A stretch of DNA of 64,000 nucleotides from Silanimonas sp. GTDB lineage: Bacteria > Pseudomonadota > Gammaproteobacteria > Xanthomonadales > Xanthomonadaceae. Under the pieces are notes generated by a model. That model was not told the origin of the DNA, searched no databases, and worked only from the letters and a program-made list of their open reading frames with translations. Each line of letters opens with the position of its first letter. Positions within the stretch are counted from its first letter, which is position 1. Both the position numbers and the translations under genes were made by a program. Location of the stretch: assembly GCA_018334015.1 (NCBI GenBank), contig JAGXTI010000038.1, positions 1 through 64,000 of the forward strand. Direction: 5' to 3'. Positions 38,536 to 47,787 of this stretch are shown piece after piece.

Positions 38536-39471
38536 ATGAGCGCCCCCGACGACAGTTACAAGGCCACCTGGAACGCCCGCTCGACCAGCCTCGCTGACGG
38601 CATGCTGGCGGTCGATGGCAGTGCCGACGAGGACGTGCTGGCCCGAACCGGTGCTTACGCCGCGGTCCAGTTGCGCGCGGCCTTGGCACCCGGACCGGGC
38701 CAGCATCTGTTCGAGATCGGCTGCGGTGTCGGCCGGCTTGGTGCCCAACTCGCGCCGGAGGTGGCCTCCTGGACCGGCCTCGACATCGCCGAGAACATGG
38801 TGGCCCTGAGTCGCCAGCGGCTGGCTGGCGTGCCCGGTGCGCGGGCCTTCGCGCTCGCTGGTCCGAACCTTGCGCCATTGGCCGAGGCCAGCATGGACAA
38901 GGGCTGGTGCGTGGCCGTGTTCATCCACATGGACAAGGAGGACATGGTGCTCTACCTGCGCGAGGTGGCGCGGGTGCTGCGGCCCGGCGGCCTGTTCTAT
39001 TTCGACCACTGGAACCTGGCCCATCCGGTCGGCTGGCGGCGTTTCGCCTACGAGGTCGACGAGATCGGCCGCAGCGATCCGGCACAACGCAAGGACGTGG
39101 CCCGCAACCAGTTCTGCACACCCGAGGAGCTGCGCCTGTACGTGCGCCATGCCGGCCTCGAACTGCTGTTCGAGCACAGCGATTCGCCCTGGGTGCAGAT
39201 GGTGGTGCGCCGCCCGGACGGCGACGCCGCCGCCGCCCTGACCGAGCAGGCACGGCTCGAGGCGGCCCGCACCGCGATCGCCTGCACGCCGCTGTGGACG
39301 CGCCTGTTCGCCGAGGCCTGCGAGGTGCTGATCGAGGGCGTGCACCCGGCCACCATGCTCGCCCGCTGGCGGAGCTTGCCCGAGACCGGGCCGGAGCTGC
39401 CGATGTTCATCGCCTGGCTGGCGGCTGTCTGGCAACGTCAGCCGCAACGCTGGCCGGCCCTGCCCGCCTGA
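38536..39471 (+). CDS. Class I SAM-dependent methyltransferase
   Basis: A 311-residue methyltransferase. Motif I is LFEIGCGVGRLGAQLA near residue 58, followed by GLDIAENMVALSRQRL with the acidic residue for SAM ribose. VAVFIHMDKEDMVLYLREVARVLRPGGLFYFDHWN covers motifs IV to VI (seen in pieces as VFIHMDKEDM and VLRPGGLFYFDHWN). The C-terminal 70 residues have no recognisable domain. The substrate is unknown. The thiolase fadI follows after 39 bases on the same strand. Confidence 0.82.
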   Translation: MSAPDDSYKATWNARSTSLADGMLAVDGSADEDVLARTGAYAAVQLRAALAPGPGQHLFEIGCGVGRLGAQLAPEVASWTGLDIAENMVALSRQRLAGVPGARAFALAGPNLAPLAEASMDKGWCVAVFIHMDKEDMVLYLREVARVLRPGGLFYFDHWNLAHPVGWRRFAYEVDEIGRSDPAQRKDVARNQFCTPEELRLYVRHAGLELLFEHSDSPWVQMVVRRPDGDAAAALTEQARLEAARTAIACTPLWTRLFAEACEVLIEGVHPATMLARWRSLPETGPELPMFIAWLAAVWQRQPQRWPALPA

Positions 39472-39510
39472 TCCCTTTCCCGCCCCTCGACGCCTCTGGA
39501 GCTCCGCCCC

Positions 39511-40797
39511 ATGACCCCCCGCCCCGTCCGTCGCGTCGCCATCCTTGGTGGCCAACGCATTCCTTTCTGCCGCAACAACACGGCCTACCACGATGCGGGC
39601 AACCTCGGGCTCTCGATCAAGGCACTGGGTGCCGTGGTCGAGAGGTTCGGCCTGCATGGCGCGCAGCTGGGCGAGGTGGCGATGGGGGCCGTGCTCAAGC
39701 ACAGCAGCGACTGGAACATCGGTCGCGAGGCGGCGCTGAGTTCGGGCCTCTCGCCCTACACGCCGGGGATCACGATGCAGCGCGCCTGCGGCACCTCGCT
39801 CGACACCATCATCAGCGTGGCCAACAAGATCGCGCTGGGGCAGATCGAGGCCGGCATCGGTGGCGGTTCCGACACCACCTCCGACGTGCCGATCGTGCAC
39901 AGCAAGGCTTTCCGCCGCCGCCTGCTCGACCTCAACATGGCCAAGACCGCCGGGACCCGGATCGGTGCGCTGCTGAAGGGGTTTTCCTTCAAGGAGCTGG
40001 CCCCCGAGTTCCCCGGCGTGGCCGAGCCGCGCACCGGCAAGAGCATGGGCGAGAGCTGCGAGATCATGGCCAAGGCCTGGGGCATCAGCCGCGCCGAACA
40101 GGATCAGCTCGCCTACGAATCGCACGCCAAGGCGGCAAAGGCCTGGGACAGCGGTTTCTACACCGATCTGGTGGTGCCGTTCCGCGGTGTCGAGCGCGAC
40201 AACATCCTGCGCCCCGAGACCACGCCGGAAAAGCTCGCCACGCTCAAGCCGGCCTTCGACAAGAGCTCGGGCCAGGGCACGCTGACCGCCGGTAATTCCA
40301 CGCCGCTCACCGACGGTGCGGCGGCCTGCCTGCTGGCTTCGGAGGACTGGGCCGCCGCGCGCGGGCTGGAGGTGCAGGCCTACCTGCGCGATGCCCAGGT
40401 GGCGGCGGTCGATTTCGTGCACGGCGACGGCCTGCTGATGGCGCCGGCCTGGGCGGTGGCGCAGCTGCTCGCACGCAACAAGCTCAGCCTGCAGGACTTC
40501 GATTTCTACGAGATCCACGAAGCTTTCGCCGCACAGGTGCTGTGCACGCTCAAGGCCTGGGAGTCGGCGGAGTTCTGCAAGGACAAGCTCGGCCTCGACG
40601 CGCCGCTCGGCAGCATCGACCGCGCCAAGCTCAATGTGGTCGGCAGTTCGCTCGCACTCGGCCATCCCTTCGCTGCCACCGGCGCTCGCATCGTCGCTAC
40701 CGCCGCCAAGCTGCTCAAGCAGAAGGGCTCGGGCCGCGTGCTGATCTCGGTCTGCACCGCCGGCGGCATGGGTGTGGTCGCCATCGTCGAGCGCTGA
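39511..40797 (+). CDS. fadI: Acetyl-CoA C-acyltransferase (thiolase, FadI type)
   Basis: A 428-residue thiolase for the last step of fatty acid beta-oxidation. The acyl-accepting Cys93 is in MQRACGTSLD. The catalytic His is in YEIHEAFAAQ, and the second Cys in SVCTAGGMG at the C-terminus. GHPFAATGARI is also typical. The length and the GKSMGESCEIMAKAWGI segment favour FadI over the shorter FadA/AtoB. A FadJ partner is not encoded in this window, so the partner is elsewhere. A GGAG ribosome site precedes the ATG. Repeat block 2 starts 19 bases after the stop. Confidence 0.92.
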   Translation: MTPRPVRRVAILGGQRIPFCRNNTAYHDAGNLGLSIKALGAVVERFGLHGAQLGEVAMGAVLKHSSDWNIGREAALSSGLSPYTPGITMQRACGTSLDTIISVANKIALGQIEAGIGGGSDTTSDVPIVHSKAFRRRLLDLNMAKTAGTRIGALLKGFSFKELAPEFPGVAEPRTGKSMGESCEIMAKAWGISRAEQDQLAYESHAKAAKAWDSGFYTDLVVPFRGVERDNILRPETTPEKLATLKPAFDKSSGQGTLTAGNSTPLTDGAAACLLASEDWAAARGLEVQAYLRDAQVAAVDFVHGDGLLMAPAWAVAQLLARNKLSLQDFDFYEIHEAFAAQVLCTLKAWESAEFCKDKLGLDAPLGSIDRAKLNVVGSSLALGHPFAATGARIVATAAKLLKQKGSGRVLISVCTAGGMGVVAIVER

Positions 40798-40910
40798 GCG
40801 CAGCGGCCGAGATGCCGGCCGGGACGCGCCAGGAGCAGCACCCCGCCGCGACAGGCTGGGAGCCCGCGGCGGACTCGGGCCGGCTGGTGTGCGGCAAGAA
40901 ACCCGACGGG

Positions 40911-40944
40911 CCGACCGAAGGGCACATCCTGTGCCCGCGGTCGG
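40911..40944. repeat. Hairpin in repeat unit 2a with a compensatory change
   Basis: CCGACCGAAGGGCAC pairs with GTGCCCGCGGTCGG around the loop ATCCT. Compared with the other copies (GGGCGC/GCGCCC), one G-C pair has become A-T by changes on both arms, so pairing is kept. Confidence 0.65.
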
Positions 40945-41405
40945 TGCGCCCGTCCGGGGCGCACCCTGCGGGCCTGGCGTCTGATCACCGGGCTGGCCCT
41001 CGAAATCCACCGCAAGCCCCCAGCCTGCCTGGCGGGGTGCTTCGCGGCTGCGGCGGTCATGAAGTGAATAGCACGATCTTGGCTTCGCTTCGCATCCTTC
41101 GGTGGATCGCATCCTGCGGCCGATGCCCGTCAGCGAGCGCCGCGCCAGCGCGGCCTCGCGGACAGCGAAGCGAGCCATGGATGGCGAGCGGCGGCGAATG
41201 CGTAGCGGGACGCGGAGCCTGAGTCGTCGCGTCCGCAGGTCGCGCGTCGGCAGGCGCGAGGGCAAGTGCGGGCAGGCGCGAGGGGTGGTCCTGAATGCGC
41301 GCCCCAGCAGGCCGGGACGCGCCCGGAGCAGCACCCCACGCTGCGACAGGCCGGGGGCCGGCGGCGGACTCGGGCCGGTTGGTGTGCGGCAAGAAAACCG
41401 ACGGG

Positions 41406-41440
41406 CCGACCGAAGGGCGCCTCCCTGCGCCCTCGGTCGG
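41406..41440. repeat. Hairpin in repeat unit 2b
   Basis: CCGACCGAAGGGCGC pairs with GCGCCCTCGGTCGG around the loop CTCCCT. The stem matches block 1 while the loop sequence differs. Confidence 0.65.
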
Positions 41441-42026
41441 TGCGCCCATCCGGGGCGCACCCTGCGGGCCTGTCGTCTGATCACTGGGCTGGCCCTCGAA
41501 TTCCGCCGCCAGCTCCCAGCCTGCCATGCGGGGTGCTTCGCGGCTGCGCCGGTGATGGAGTGAGCGGCACGAAGTTCGTCTTCCGAAGCCATTTTCGCTT
41601 CGCATCCGGCCGATGCCCATCAGCGAGCGCCGCGCCAGCGCGGCCTGAGGACAGCGAAGCGAGCCAGGGAGGGCGAGCGTCGGCGAATGCGGAGCGGGAC
41701 GCGGAGCCTGAGCCGTCGCGTCCGCAGGTCGCGCGTCGGCAGGCGCGAGGGCGTGGTCTTATTCCGCGCCCCAGCAGGCCGGGACGCACACGGAGCCGCA
41801 TCCCCGCCTGCCTTGCGGGGTGCTTCGAGGCTGCGGCGGTGATGAAGTGAGCAGCGCGAAGCCCATCTTCCGAAGCCCATATTCGCTTCGCATCCTTTGG
41901 CCGATGCCCGTCAGCGAGCGCCGCGCCAGCGCGGCCTGATGGACAGCGAAGCGAGCCATGGAGGGCGAGCGTCGGCGAATGCGGAGCGGGACGCGGAGCC
42001 TGAGCCGTCGCGTCCGCAGGTCGCGC

Positions 42027-42062
42027 AAGGCAGGCGCGAAGGCAGGCGCGAAGGCAGGCGCG
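42027..42062 (+). repeat. Three perfect tandem copies of AAGGCAGGCGCG
   Basis: The 12-base unit AAGGCAGGCGCG occurs three times without change at 42027-42038, 42039-42050 and 42051-42062. It is built on GGCAGGCGCG, the terminal motif of the larger repeat family, and sits at the end of the third unit. Confidence 0.85.
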
Positions 42063-42092
42063 AGCAAGTGTCCATGTTTCTCGCTCCAGCAG

Positions 42093-42120
42093 GCGCGAAA
42101 AACGCCAGCGTCGTTCGCGC
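42093..42120 (-). terminator. Possible terminator after the pseudouridine synthase gene
   Basis: GCGCGAA (42093-42099) and TTCGCGC (42114-42120) form a 7-base-pair stem just past the minus-strand stop codon. Within the loop, ACGC-TG-GCGT followed by a run of T on the minus strand could form a smaller terminator-like hairpin. Both are short, so confidence is low. Confidence 0.3.
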
Positions 42121-42122
42121 TT

Positions 42123-42902
42123 TCAGCCCGCGCGAGATGTCAAAGCGGCCTGCCAGCCGAAGCCCTCGATCACGCGCCCGAATTCGCGATCCAGCGGTGC
42201 CTCCACGCAGAAGCGCTCGCCCGTGACCGGGTGGTCGAAGGCCAGCCGCCAGGCGTGCAGCAGCATGCGGTGCACACCGAGGTGGATGCGGAACAGACGG
42301 TTGCGCGCCCCATCACCGTGGCTGGTGTCGCCGATCAGGTGATGGTGGCGATGCTTGAGGTGCCGGCGGATCTGCCGGAAGCGCCCGGTCAGCGGCCGGC
42401 ATTCAAGCAGCGCGAAGCGCGACTCGGCATGCTCGCCGTAGGGCCAGGGCATGGCACCGGTGGCGAGCACACGGCAGTCCGTCTGCGCCGGTTTTTTCTC
42501 GGGCTTGCCCGGGCCGCCATCGAGCGGATGGTCGATCAGGAAGGCAGACGGCTCCGGCCAGCCTCGACAGACCGCGAGGTAGCTTTTTTCGACCTGGCGC
42601 GCCATGAACTGCTCACCGAGGGCACGGGCCGTGTCGCGGTCGAAGGCGATAAGGAGGCAGCCCGACGTGGCGCGGTCGAGGCGATGCACAAGGCTCACCG
42701 GCCGGCCGAATTGCACGCGCAGACGATCACTGAGGAAGTCGTTCTCGCCCCGCGCCAGCGCGCTGTCGTGGGCCATCAGGCGGGCCGGCTTGTCGACCAC
42801 GGCCAGCCGCTCGTCACGGTAAAGAAGCGGCAGGGTGAGCGCGTCTTCCAGTGCGCTACCAGCGGTTGATCGGACGGCGTTGTCGATGGCCAGTGCGCTC
42901 AC
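42123..42902 (-). CDS. RluA-family RNA pseudouridine synthase
   Basis: A 259-residue pseudouridine synthase without an S4 domain. The catalytic Asp76 is in [16 protein letters not shown]. The RluA-family blocks [16 protein letters not shown] near residue 28 and [20 protein letters not shown] are present. The domain plan resembles TruC (tRNA U65) and its relatives, but the RNA target is not certain. The GTG at 42902 is chosen: it overlaps the ubiB stop as GTGA and gives a normal length. The open frame continues antisense-like upstream with no match. It is the third gene of the ubiJ-ubiB run. Confidence 0.87.
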   Translation of the reverse strand: MSALAIDNAVRSTAGSALEDALTLPLLYRDERLAVVDKPARLMAHDSALARGENDFLSDRLRVQFGRPVSLVHRLDRATSGCLLIAFDRDTARALGEQFMARQVEKSYLAVCRGWPEPSAFLIDHPLDGGPGKPEKKPAQTDCRVLATGAMPWPYGEHAESRFALLECRPLTGRFRQIRRHLKHRHHHLIGDTSHGDGARNRLFRIHLGVHRMLLHAWRLAFDHPVTGERFCVEAPLDREFGRVIEGFGWQAALTSRAG

Positions 42903-44566
42903 CGCCGCCGCGGCCAGGCGGCGACGAAGCAGGCCAGAGCACCAGCGCCAGCGATCCAGGTCGCGGTGCCGATGCCGAACCATTGCGGACCACCGGCATC
43001 GAGCCCGGCCAGCACGGCGGCGGTGATCATCAGACCGGCACCGAGGATGGCGTACACCGCGGCGCGCTGGTTCACCGCCGAAATACGGACCAGCTCGGCG
43101 ATGTCGCGGGAATCGATGTGGACACGGTGCTTGCCTTCGACCTGCTGGGCGAGGAACCCGTGGATCAGGCGCGGCACATCGGGCGCCCGGGTGATCAGCT
43201 CGGGCAGGCGCTTGCGGAATTCCTCGGCCAAGCGCTGCGGGCTGTAGCGTTCGCGCAGGATACCCTCCAGCACCGGCTGGGCCACCGCCCAGATGTCGAG
43301 TTTGGGATCGAGGTGGCGGGCCACGCCCTCGATGTTGAGCAGGGTCTTCTGCAGCAGGATCAACTGCGGCTGCAGGGTGAGCTGGTACTGCTGGGCGGTG
43401 CGGAACAGTTTGACCAGCACCTCGCCCAGCGAGATCTCGGCAAGCGGCCGGGTGAAGTAGGGCTCGCAGACGGCGCGGGTGGCGGCTTCCAGTTCATCCA
43501 GCCGCAGGTGCGCCGGCATCCAGCCGGCTTCGATGTGCAGCTCGGCGATGCGCCGGTAATCGCGCCGGAAGATCGCCATGAAGTTCTCGGCCAGGTAGTA
43601 CTGGTCGGCGTCCGAGAGCTGACCCATGATGCCGAAGTCGAGCGCGATGAAGCGCGGGTTGTCGCGTCGGGCCGGGTCGTCGTCGACCCAGATGTTGCCG
43701 GCATGGGCATCGGCGTGGAAGAAGTTGTCGCGGAACACCTGCTGGTAGAACACCCGCACGCCCTTGGCGGCGAGCCGGCTGCGCGAGATGCCGGCGGCAC
43801 GCAGCGCCTCGATGTCGTCCGAGGGAATGCCGCTGACGCGCTCGAGCGTGAGCACGCGCTCGTGGCTGTGGCTCCAGAACACCTCGGGCACGTAGAGGTC
43901 GTCGCTGTCCAGCCAGAAACGCCGCAGCAAGGAGGCGTTGGCACCCTCGCGTTGCAGATCGAGTTCGCCGCGCAGGGTGGCTTCGATCTCGGCCACCACC
44001 TCGTGCGGACGGATCTTGTCGGCGCGCGGGTGGGTGCGGGCGGCGACCTCGGCCAGGGCCTTGAGCAGGCGCAGGTCGGCGTCGATCTGCACATCGATGC
44101 CGGGGCGGACGACCTTGACCACCACCGCCCGGCCGGGCGAGCCGTCGGCCTGGCGCAGGCGCGCCGCATGCACCTGGGCGATCGAGGCCGAGGCCAGCGG
44201 GGTTTCGTCGAACTCGGTGTAGAGCGTGTCGATCGAACGCCCGAGCTGCGATTCGATGATCTGCCGGGCTTCGCGGCCGTCGAAGGGCAGCACGCGGTCG
44301 CGCAGCAGGGCCAGCGCATCGGCCACATCGGGCGGCAGCAGGTCGCGGCGGGTGGAGAGGATCTGCCCGAACTTGACGAAAATCGGGCCCAGTTCCTCCA
44401 GTGCCGCACGCAGGCGCTCGCCACGCGGCACATCAGCCGTCTGGAGGCCGAGCGGCCGCAGCAGCCAACGCAGCCTGGCGAACGGCGTGCCCTCCAGCAG
44501 GGCATCGAGCCGGTGCTTGTAGAGCACGCGGACGATGCGCAGGGCGCGCAGGGAAGCGGCGATCAT
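42899..44566 (-). CDS. ubiB: Ubiquinone biosynthesis protein UbiB (ABC1/ADCK kinase-like)
   Basis: A 555-residue atypical kinase-like ATPase needed for ubiquinone synthesis. The diagnostic KxGQ motif is [18 protein letters not shown] near residue 66. The nucleotide region includes ASIAQVHAA (the Ala-rich loop), VVKVVRPG, the ExD-like [22 protein letters not shown] and [10 protein letters not shown]. Two C-terminal membrane helices ([19 protein letters not shown] and [17 protein letters not shown]) anchor it in the inner membrane. Its start overlaps the ubiJ stop (ATGA), and its stop overlaps the next gene (GTGA). Confidence 0.95.
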   Translation of the reverse strand: MIAASLRALRIVRVLYKHRLDALLEGTPFARLRWLLRPLGLQTADVPRGERLRAALEELGPIFVKFGQILSTRRDLLPPDVADALALLRDRVLPFDGREARQIIESQLGRSIDTLYTEFDETPLASASIAQVHAARLRQADGSPGRAVVVKVVRPGIDVQIDADLRLLKALAEVAARTHPRADKIRPHEVVAEIEATLRGELDLQREGANASLLRRFWLDSDDLYVPEVFWSHSHERVLTLERVSGIPSDDIEALRAAGISRSRLAAKGVRVFYQQVFRDNFFHADAHAGNIWVDDDPARRDNPRFIALDFGIMGQLSDADQYYLAENFMAIFRRDYRRIAELHIEAGWMPAHLRLDELEAATRAVCEPYFTRPLAEISLGEVLVKLFRTAQQYQLTLQPQLILLQKTLLNIEGVARHLDPKLDIWAVAQPVLEGILRERYSPQRLAEEFRKRLPELITRAPDVPRLIHGFLAQQVEGKHRVHIDSRDIAELVRISAVNQRAAVYAILGAGLMITAAVLAGLDAGGPQWFGIGTATWIAGAGALACFVAAWPRRR

Positions 44567-45216
44567 GCCGGCGCTCCGCCGCCGCGCGCCGCATCGAGGC
44601 GGTCGATGCGCGCCGCCAGCCGCTCGACGGCATCGCGCAGGGTGTCCACGTCTTCGGCGAAGGCCTGCTGTTCGGCGCTGGGCACGAGGTCGCGGGATTC
44701 TTCGGTGAGGTATTCGACGGTCGCCCGGGCGAGGTGGCTGGCCTGATGGCGAGCTTCGCGCAGGGCGCTGCGCAGGGCCTTGGCCAGCTGCGGACCGAGC
44801 AAGGGGCCGAAGGCTTCGACGAAGGGCCGCTCCCAGTCCGGGTCGAAACCCTCGGCCAGCCGTTGCAGGCGGCGGGCCAGTTCGGCATCGCCGCTGATCC
44901 GCACTTTGCCGACCGGCGCAGCGCTGCCGCTCGGCTTGAGGAAGGGCAGCGCACTCAACAAGGCACCGATCCCGGCGCGTACCGCCAGATCCGGCTCGCT
45001 CTCACTGGGCGGCCCCACCCGCAGGGCCTCGCCTTGCACGGCGAGTTCTAGGGCCAACGGCGGCGATTCCAGATCGAGCCGCACCCGCTGCCCGTCCAAG
45101 GCAAGCAGCGCGGCGCGGGTGTCCGGGTCGAGGGCCAGCGCGCGGTTCAAGGCGGCTTCGAGCAGGCGGCCGGCCAGCGGCTTGAGGGTGTCGAGCGGGG
45201 AGCGGGGCGCGGTCAT
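44563..45216 (-). CDS. ubiJ: Ubiquinone biosynthesis accessory factor UbiJ
   Basis: A 217-residue protein with an N-terminal SCP2-like lipid-binding domain (about residues 10-120: [26 protein letters not shown], in parts [12 protein letters not shown] and [15 protein letters not shown], then [16 protein letters not shown]). A C-terminal helical part follows ([20 protein letters not shown], then [17 protein letters not shown]). UbiJ binds lipophilic ubiquinone intermediates and, with UbiK, organises the soluble Ubi complex. The identification leans on domain and on its position directly before ubiB. ubiE, often adjacent in other gammaproteobacteria, is not here. Confidence 0.87.
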   Translation of the reverse strand: MTAPRSPLDTLKPLAGRLLEAALNRALALDPDTRAALLALDGQRVRLDLESPPLALELAVQGEALRVGPPSESEPDLAVRAGIGALLSALPFLKPSGSAAPVGKVRISGDAELARRLQRLAEGFDPDWERPFVEAFGPLLGPQLAKALRSALREARHQASHLARATVEYLTEESRDLVPSAEQQAFAEDVDTLRDAVERLAARIDRLDAARGGGAPA

Positions 45217-45225
45217 GGTGGCATT

Positions 45226-47286
45226 CTAGCGAGCGTGGCGTTGCGGTCCCGACCAGCTCAGGCCGACAAAGGCCTGGCGGCCGGCACCGGGGAAGCTGCG
45301 CACTTGGCCGAAGGCGAGGTCGACACGCTCGGCGTAACGGCGATCGAGCAGGTTCATCAGTCGGGCTTCCAGCGTCCAGCCCTCGGACCACGGGCGGGTG
45401 GCGCGCAGGTGAAAGAGCACATGACCGCCGTAGCGGCGGGTGTTGGCGGCATCGATCGCGTAGCCGCCCTGCCAGACGCCCTCCAGTTCCAGGGTGTTGG
45501 CGCCAGCGGCAAAGCCGGCACGCAGGCCGCCCAGCCATTCCGGCGCGGTGTCGATGCGGGCACCTCGACGGATCACCTCGTTGCCGGCCAGCACACGGTC
45601 GAAGGCGTAGCGCTGTTCGCTCCAGGCCAGTTGGCCTTCGATCCAGGCGGAATCAGAAAAATCGCGGCGGCCGGCCAGCTCGATGCCGTGGTGCCGGGTG
45701 GCCGCGCCGGCCACCGACAGGCCATTGGCATCGCGCAGGATCACATCGCGCTTGTCCATCGTGTAGACGCTGGCTTCGAACTGCGCGTTCTGACCGGCAT
45801 GGCGCAGCACCGCCTCGAGGCTGTCGGCGGTTTCCGGGCGGAACCCCTCGACCGACTGGCCGCGCTGCAGGCGGTACAGCTCGGTCGCCTGCGGAAAACG
45901 GAAAGCCCGCGCCGCCCGCGTGGCGAAGGTCCAGTCGCCCGCCAGTTCGCGGGTCCAGCCGAGTTGCAGGCTACGGCCAGTGAAGGCGTCGCTGCGGTCG
46001 CCGGGGCGCAGGTGCAGGCAACCACCAAAACCGCAGGGCTGGCCGTCACGGGCCGCGTTGTTGCCGTCGGGCAGGCGGTTGTCGTAGCGGTAGCCGAGCC
46101 ACTCGATGCGGGCGCCAGCGCTCAGCCGGTGCGCGCCCCAGTCCCAGACATGCTCGCCGAACAGCGCGGCCTGGCGGGCCTCGACCCGGTAGTCGTAATG
46201 CGGCCCGGCCGGGCGGATGGCGTTCTGCGCCGGCGTGCCGGTGAGCAGGGGCCGCGCCTGGGTCTGCCGCAGCCAGCCCCGGGCGCCTTCCAGATCGAGC
46301 CCGGCCCGCCAGCCGGCCTGGCTCCAGACGAGCTGCAGGCCGAGCGAGCGACTGCCGTTCTCCTCCAGAGGTTGACCGAGCGCGAAATGCTGCAGGAAGG
46401 TCTGCGACTCGTCGCGGGCGTAGGGCCGTAACAGCAGCAGGCCGTCGCCAAGCGGGCGTTCGTGATGAACGATCAGGCGCAGGGCATCGGCATTCCGGAA
46501 GGCTTCCGGGTTGGCGTTGCTCGAGCGCCGGGCATCGCGCCAGGCACCCTCGCCAACAACGAAGCCGGCGGTCTGCTGGCGCAGGCGGTGGCTGGCCAGT
46601 GCGATCCGGGTGTCCGCGTTGAGCTGCCATTGCGAGGTGCTTTGCAGCAGGCGGTGGCTTTCTTCGGCACGGAAACTGCCGGCCTCGCTCAGCGCGGCAT
46701 CGAACCGCGCCTGCTCGCCATCGACAGCAAGACGCAGGCGGCGGAAATCCTCGGCACCGGCCTCCAGACCGAAGCCGGAGCCTTCGCCCGGCCGGCGCGG
46801 AAACACCGCCACCACGCCGTGCAGCGCATTGCTGCCGTGCACGGCGCTGCCCGGCCCACGCAGCACCTCGACCCCACCGGCGGCGGCGAAGTTCAGTTCC
46901 GAGAGCTGGTTGACGTTGCAGAACCCGACCGGTCGCGTGGGCACGCCATCATCGAGCACCAGGAAAGCCCCGCAGGCGCCGGGGCCGGTCAGCACCGGCG
47001 AGCGCAGGGCCAGCAATTGCTCCTGGCCGCTGCCACGGCTGGCCCAGGCACCGGGCACACGCGCCAGCACCTCGTTGGCGTGGGTCGGCCGCAGGCGGTC
47101 GAGCTGGGCGGCATCGAGCCGGTGCACGGATTCGGCACGGCGACTCGGGTCTTCCGGCAGGCGGGTGCTGACACTGATCGCCGGCAACCGTGTCGATCCG
47201 GCATCCCTTCCGGCACTGGGCGCGTTCGCAAGCGCGGGCTGGGCCAGCAGGAGCAGGACAAAAGCGGACGGCAGACGGCAAAGCAT
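45226..47286 (-). CDS. TonB-dependent outer-membrane receptor
   Basis: A 686-residue receptor. A signal peptide (residues 1-20, ending ALA) is followed by a TonB-box-like RLPAISVSTRL and a plug domain (about 45-165) with LDDGVPTRPVGFCNVNQLSEL and VEVLRGPGSAVHGSNALHGVV. The C-terminal beta-barrel has NLLDRRYAERVD-type ends (MNLLDRRYAERVDLAFGQV). The plug contains a pair of cysteines (GACGAFL and GFCNVN). No specific substrate motif could be read, and there is no cobalamin riboswitch in the 53-base leader. The upstream same-strand gene encodes an ArsR-type regulator, which suggests joint control. Confidence 0.9.
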   Translation of the reverse strand: MLCRLPSAFVLLLLAQPALANAPSAGRDAGSTRLPAISVSTRLPEDPSRRAESVHRLDAAQLDRLRPTHANEVLARVPGAWASRGSGQEQLLALRSPVLTGPGACGAFLVLDDGVPTRPVGFCNVNQLSELNFAAAGGVEVLRGPGSAVHGSNALHGVVAVFPRRPGEGSGFGLEAGAEDFRRLRLAVDGEQARFDAALSEAGSFRAEESHRLLQSTSQWQLNADTRIALASHRLRQQTAGFVVGEGAWRDARRSSNANPEAFRNADALRLIVHHERPLGDGLLLLRPYARDESQTFLQHFALGQPLEENGSRSLGLQLVWSQAGWRAGLDLEGARGWLRQTQARPLLTGTPAQNAIRPAGPHYDYRVEARQAALFGEHVWDWGAHRLSAGARIEWLGYRYDNRLPDGNNAARDGQPCGFGGCLHLRPGDRSDAFTGRSLQLGWTRELAGDWTFATRAARAFRFPQATELYRLQRGQSVEGFRPETADSLEAVLRHAGQNAQFEASVYTMDKRDVILRDANGLSVAGAATRHHGIELAGRRDFSDSAWIEGQLAWSEQRYAFDRVLAGNEVIRRGARIDTAPEWLGGLRAGFAAGANTLELEGVWQGGYAIDAANTRRYGGHVLFHLRATRPWSEGWTLEARLMNLLDRRYAERVDLAFGQVRSFPGAGRQAFVGLSWSGPQRHAR

Positions 47287-47339
47287 CGGCGAAGGCTCCC
47301 AAAACCATGGAGCCTAGGCGGAGGCCCGGCAGCGTGCCG

Positions 47340-47681
47340 TCAAGGCCGCGTCATCGGCTCGGCGCAGTAGATCGCGTGCAGGGTTTCCAGAACCGCCCGG
47401 GCCGGGCTCTCGGCCATCGAATAATGGATGGTCTGTGCTTCGCGGCGCGTCTGCACCAGGCCCTGGTTGCGCAGCACGGCCAGATGCTGGGACAGCGCCG
47501 ACTGCGAGAGTGCGACCTCGGCATTGATCTGGCCGACCGAACGCTCGCCCTCGACCAGCAGGCAGAGGATGCGCAGGCGCTGCGGGTTGCCGAGGGTTTT
47601 CAGCAGTTCGGCGGCGGCTTCGACCTTCGCGGCCATGGCGTCGGCCAGACGTGGGGCGGGCGTGGGCTTAGGCTTGGGCAT
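47340..47681 (-). CDS. ArsR-family regulator of the SqrR/BigR/YgaV (persulfide-sensing) type
   Basis: A 113-residue winged helix-turn-helix repressor starting MPKPKPTPAPRLADAMAAK. The DNA-recognition helix is SQSALSQHLAVLR (about 59-71). Two cysteines are present, Cys40 in LRILCLLVEGERSVG and Cys106 in TLHAIYCAE. These match in place and context the redox pair of SqrR, BigR and YgaV, which form a sulfur bridge with reactive sulfur species. The metal-binding CVC motif of ArsR/SmtB metal sensors is absent. The assignment of signal is by family knowledge, not proof. The ATG at 47681 is chosen over a longer frame. It lies 53 bases upstream of the TonB receptor gene on the same strand. Confidence 0.85.
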   Translation of the reverse strand: MPKPKPTPAPRLADAMAAKVEAAAELLKTLGNPQRLRILCLLVEGERSVGQINAEVALSQSALSQHLAVLRNQGLVQTRREAQTIHYSMAESPARAVLETLHAIYCAEPMTRP

Positions 47682-47753
47682 GACGGGGTGCGCGGTGGCG
47701 GAAAGTCCAGTATCGCCGCAGTCCCGCCGGATCGCAGCCCCCGGCCGCCGGCT

Positions 47754-47759
47754 TACACT
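47754..47759 (+). promoter_or_regulatory. Possible -10 element for tatD
   Basis: TACACT in GGCTTACACTGCGCGG lies 29 bases before the tatD ATG. No good -35 is visible. The sequence fits the TACAnT elements before ggt, the parA-like gene and uvrD. Confidence 0.35.
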
Positions 47760-47787
47760 GCGCGGCCCGGACCGTCCGCCCGATCGC

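Larger units (their letters stand above)
40816..42062 (-). repeat. Non-coding repeat block 2: three 0.5-kb units, inverted relative to block 1
   Basis: The 1.3-kb gap between fadI and the pseudouridine synthase gene holds no supportable gene. It contains the same repeat family as 22.6-23.7 kb in the opposite orientation. Unit starts, seen as GGCCGGGACGC on the plus strand, are near 40817, 41311 and 41778, so periods are about 494 and 467. Units one and two carry the hairpin segment; the third lacks it. Each unit ends with GTCGCG...GGCAGGCGCG. The third runs into a perfect 12-base tandem repeat. Long open frames on both strands cross the block but change frame between units. Confidence 0.8.

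Noticed and set aside
38446-41592. Minus-strand open frame of 1048 codons across the methyltransferase, fadI and repeat block 2
   Set aside because: It is antisense to two recognised genes and its translation has no domain; it is open because GC-rich DNA has few stop codons.
47287-47339. Cobalamin riboswitch before the TonB receptor
   Set aside because: Only 53 bases separate the receptor from the ArsR gene, too short for the riboswitch, and no B12-box was seen.
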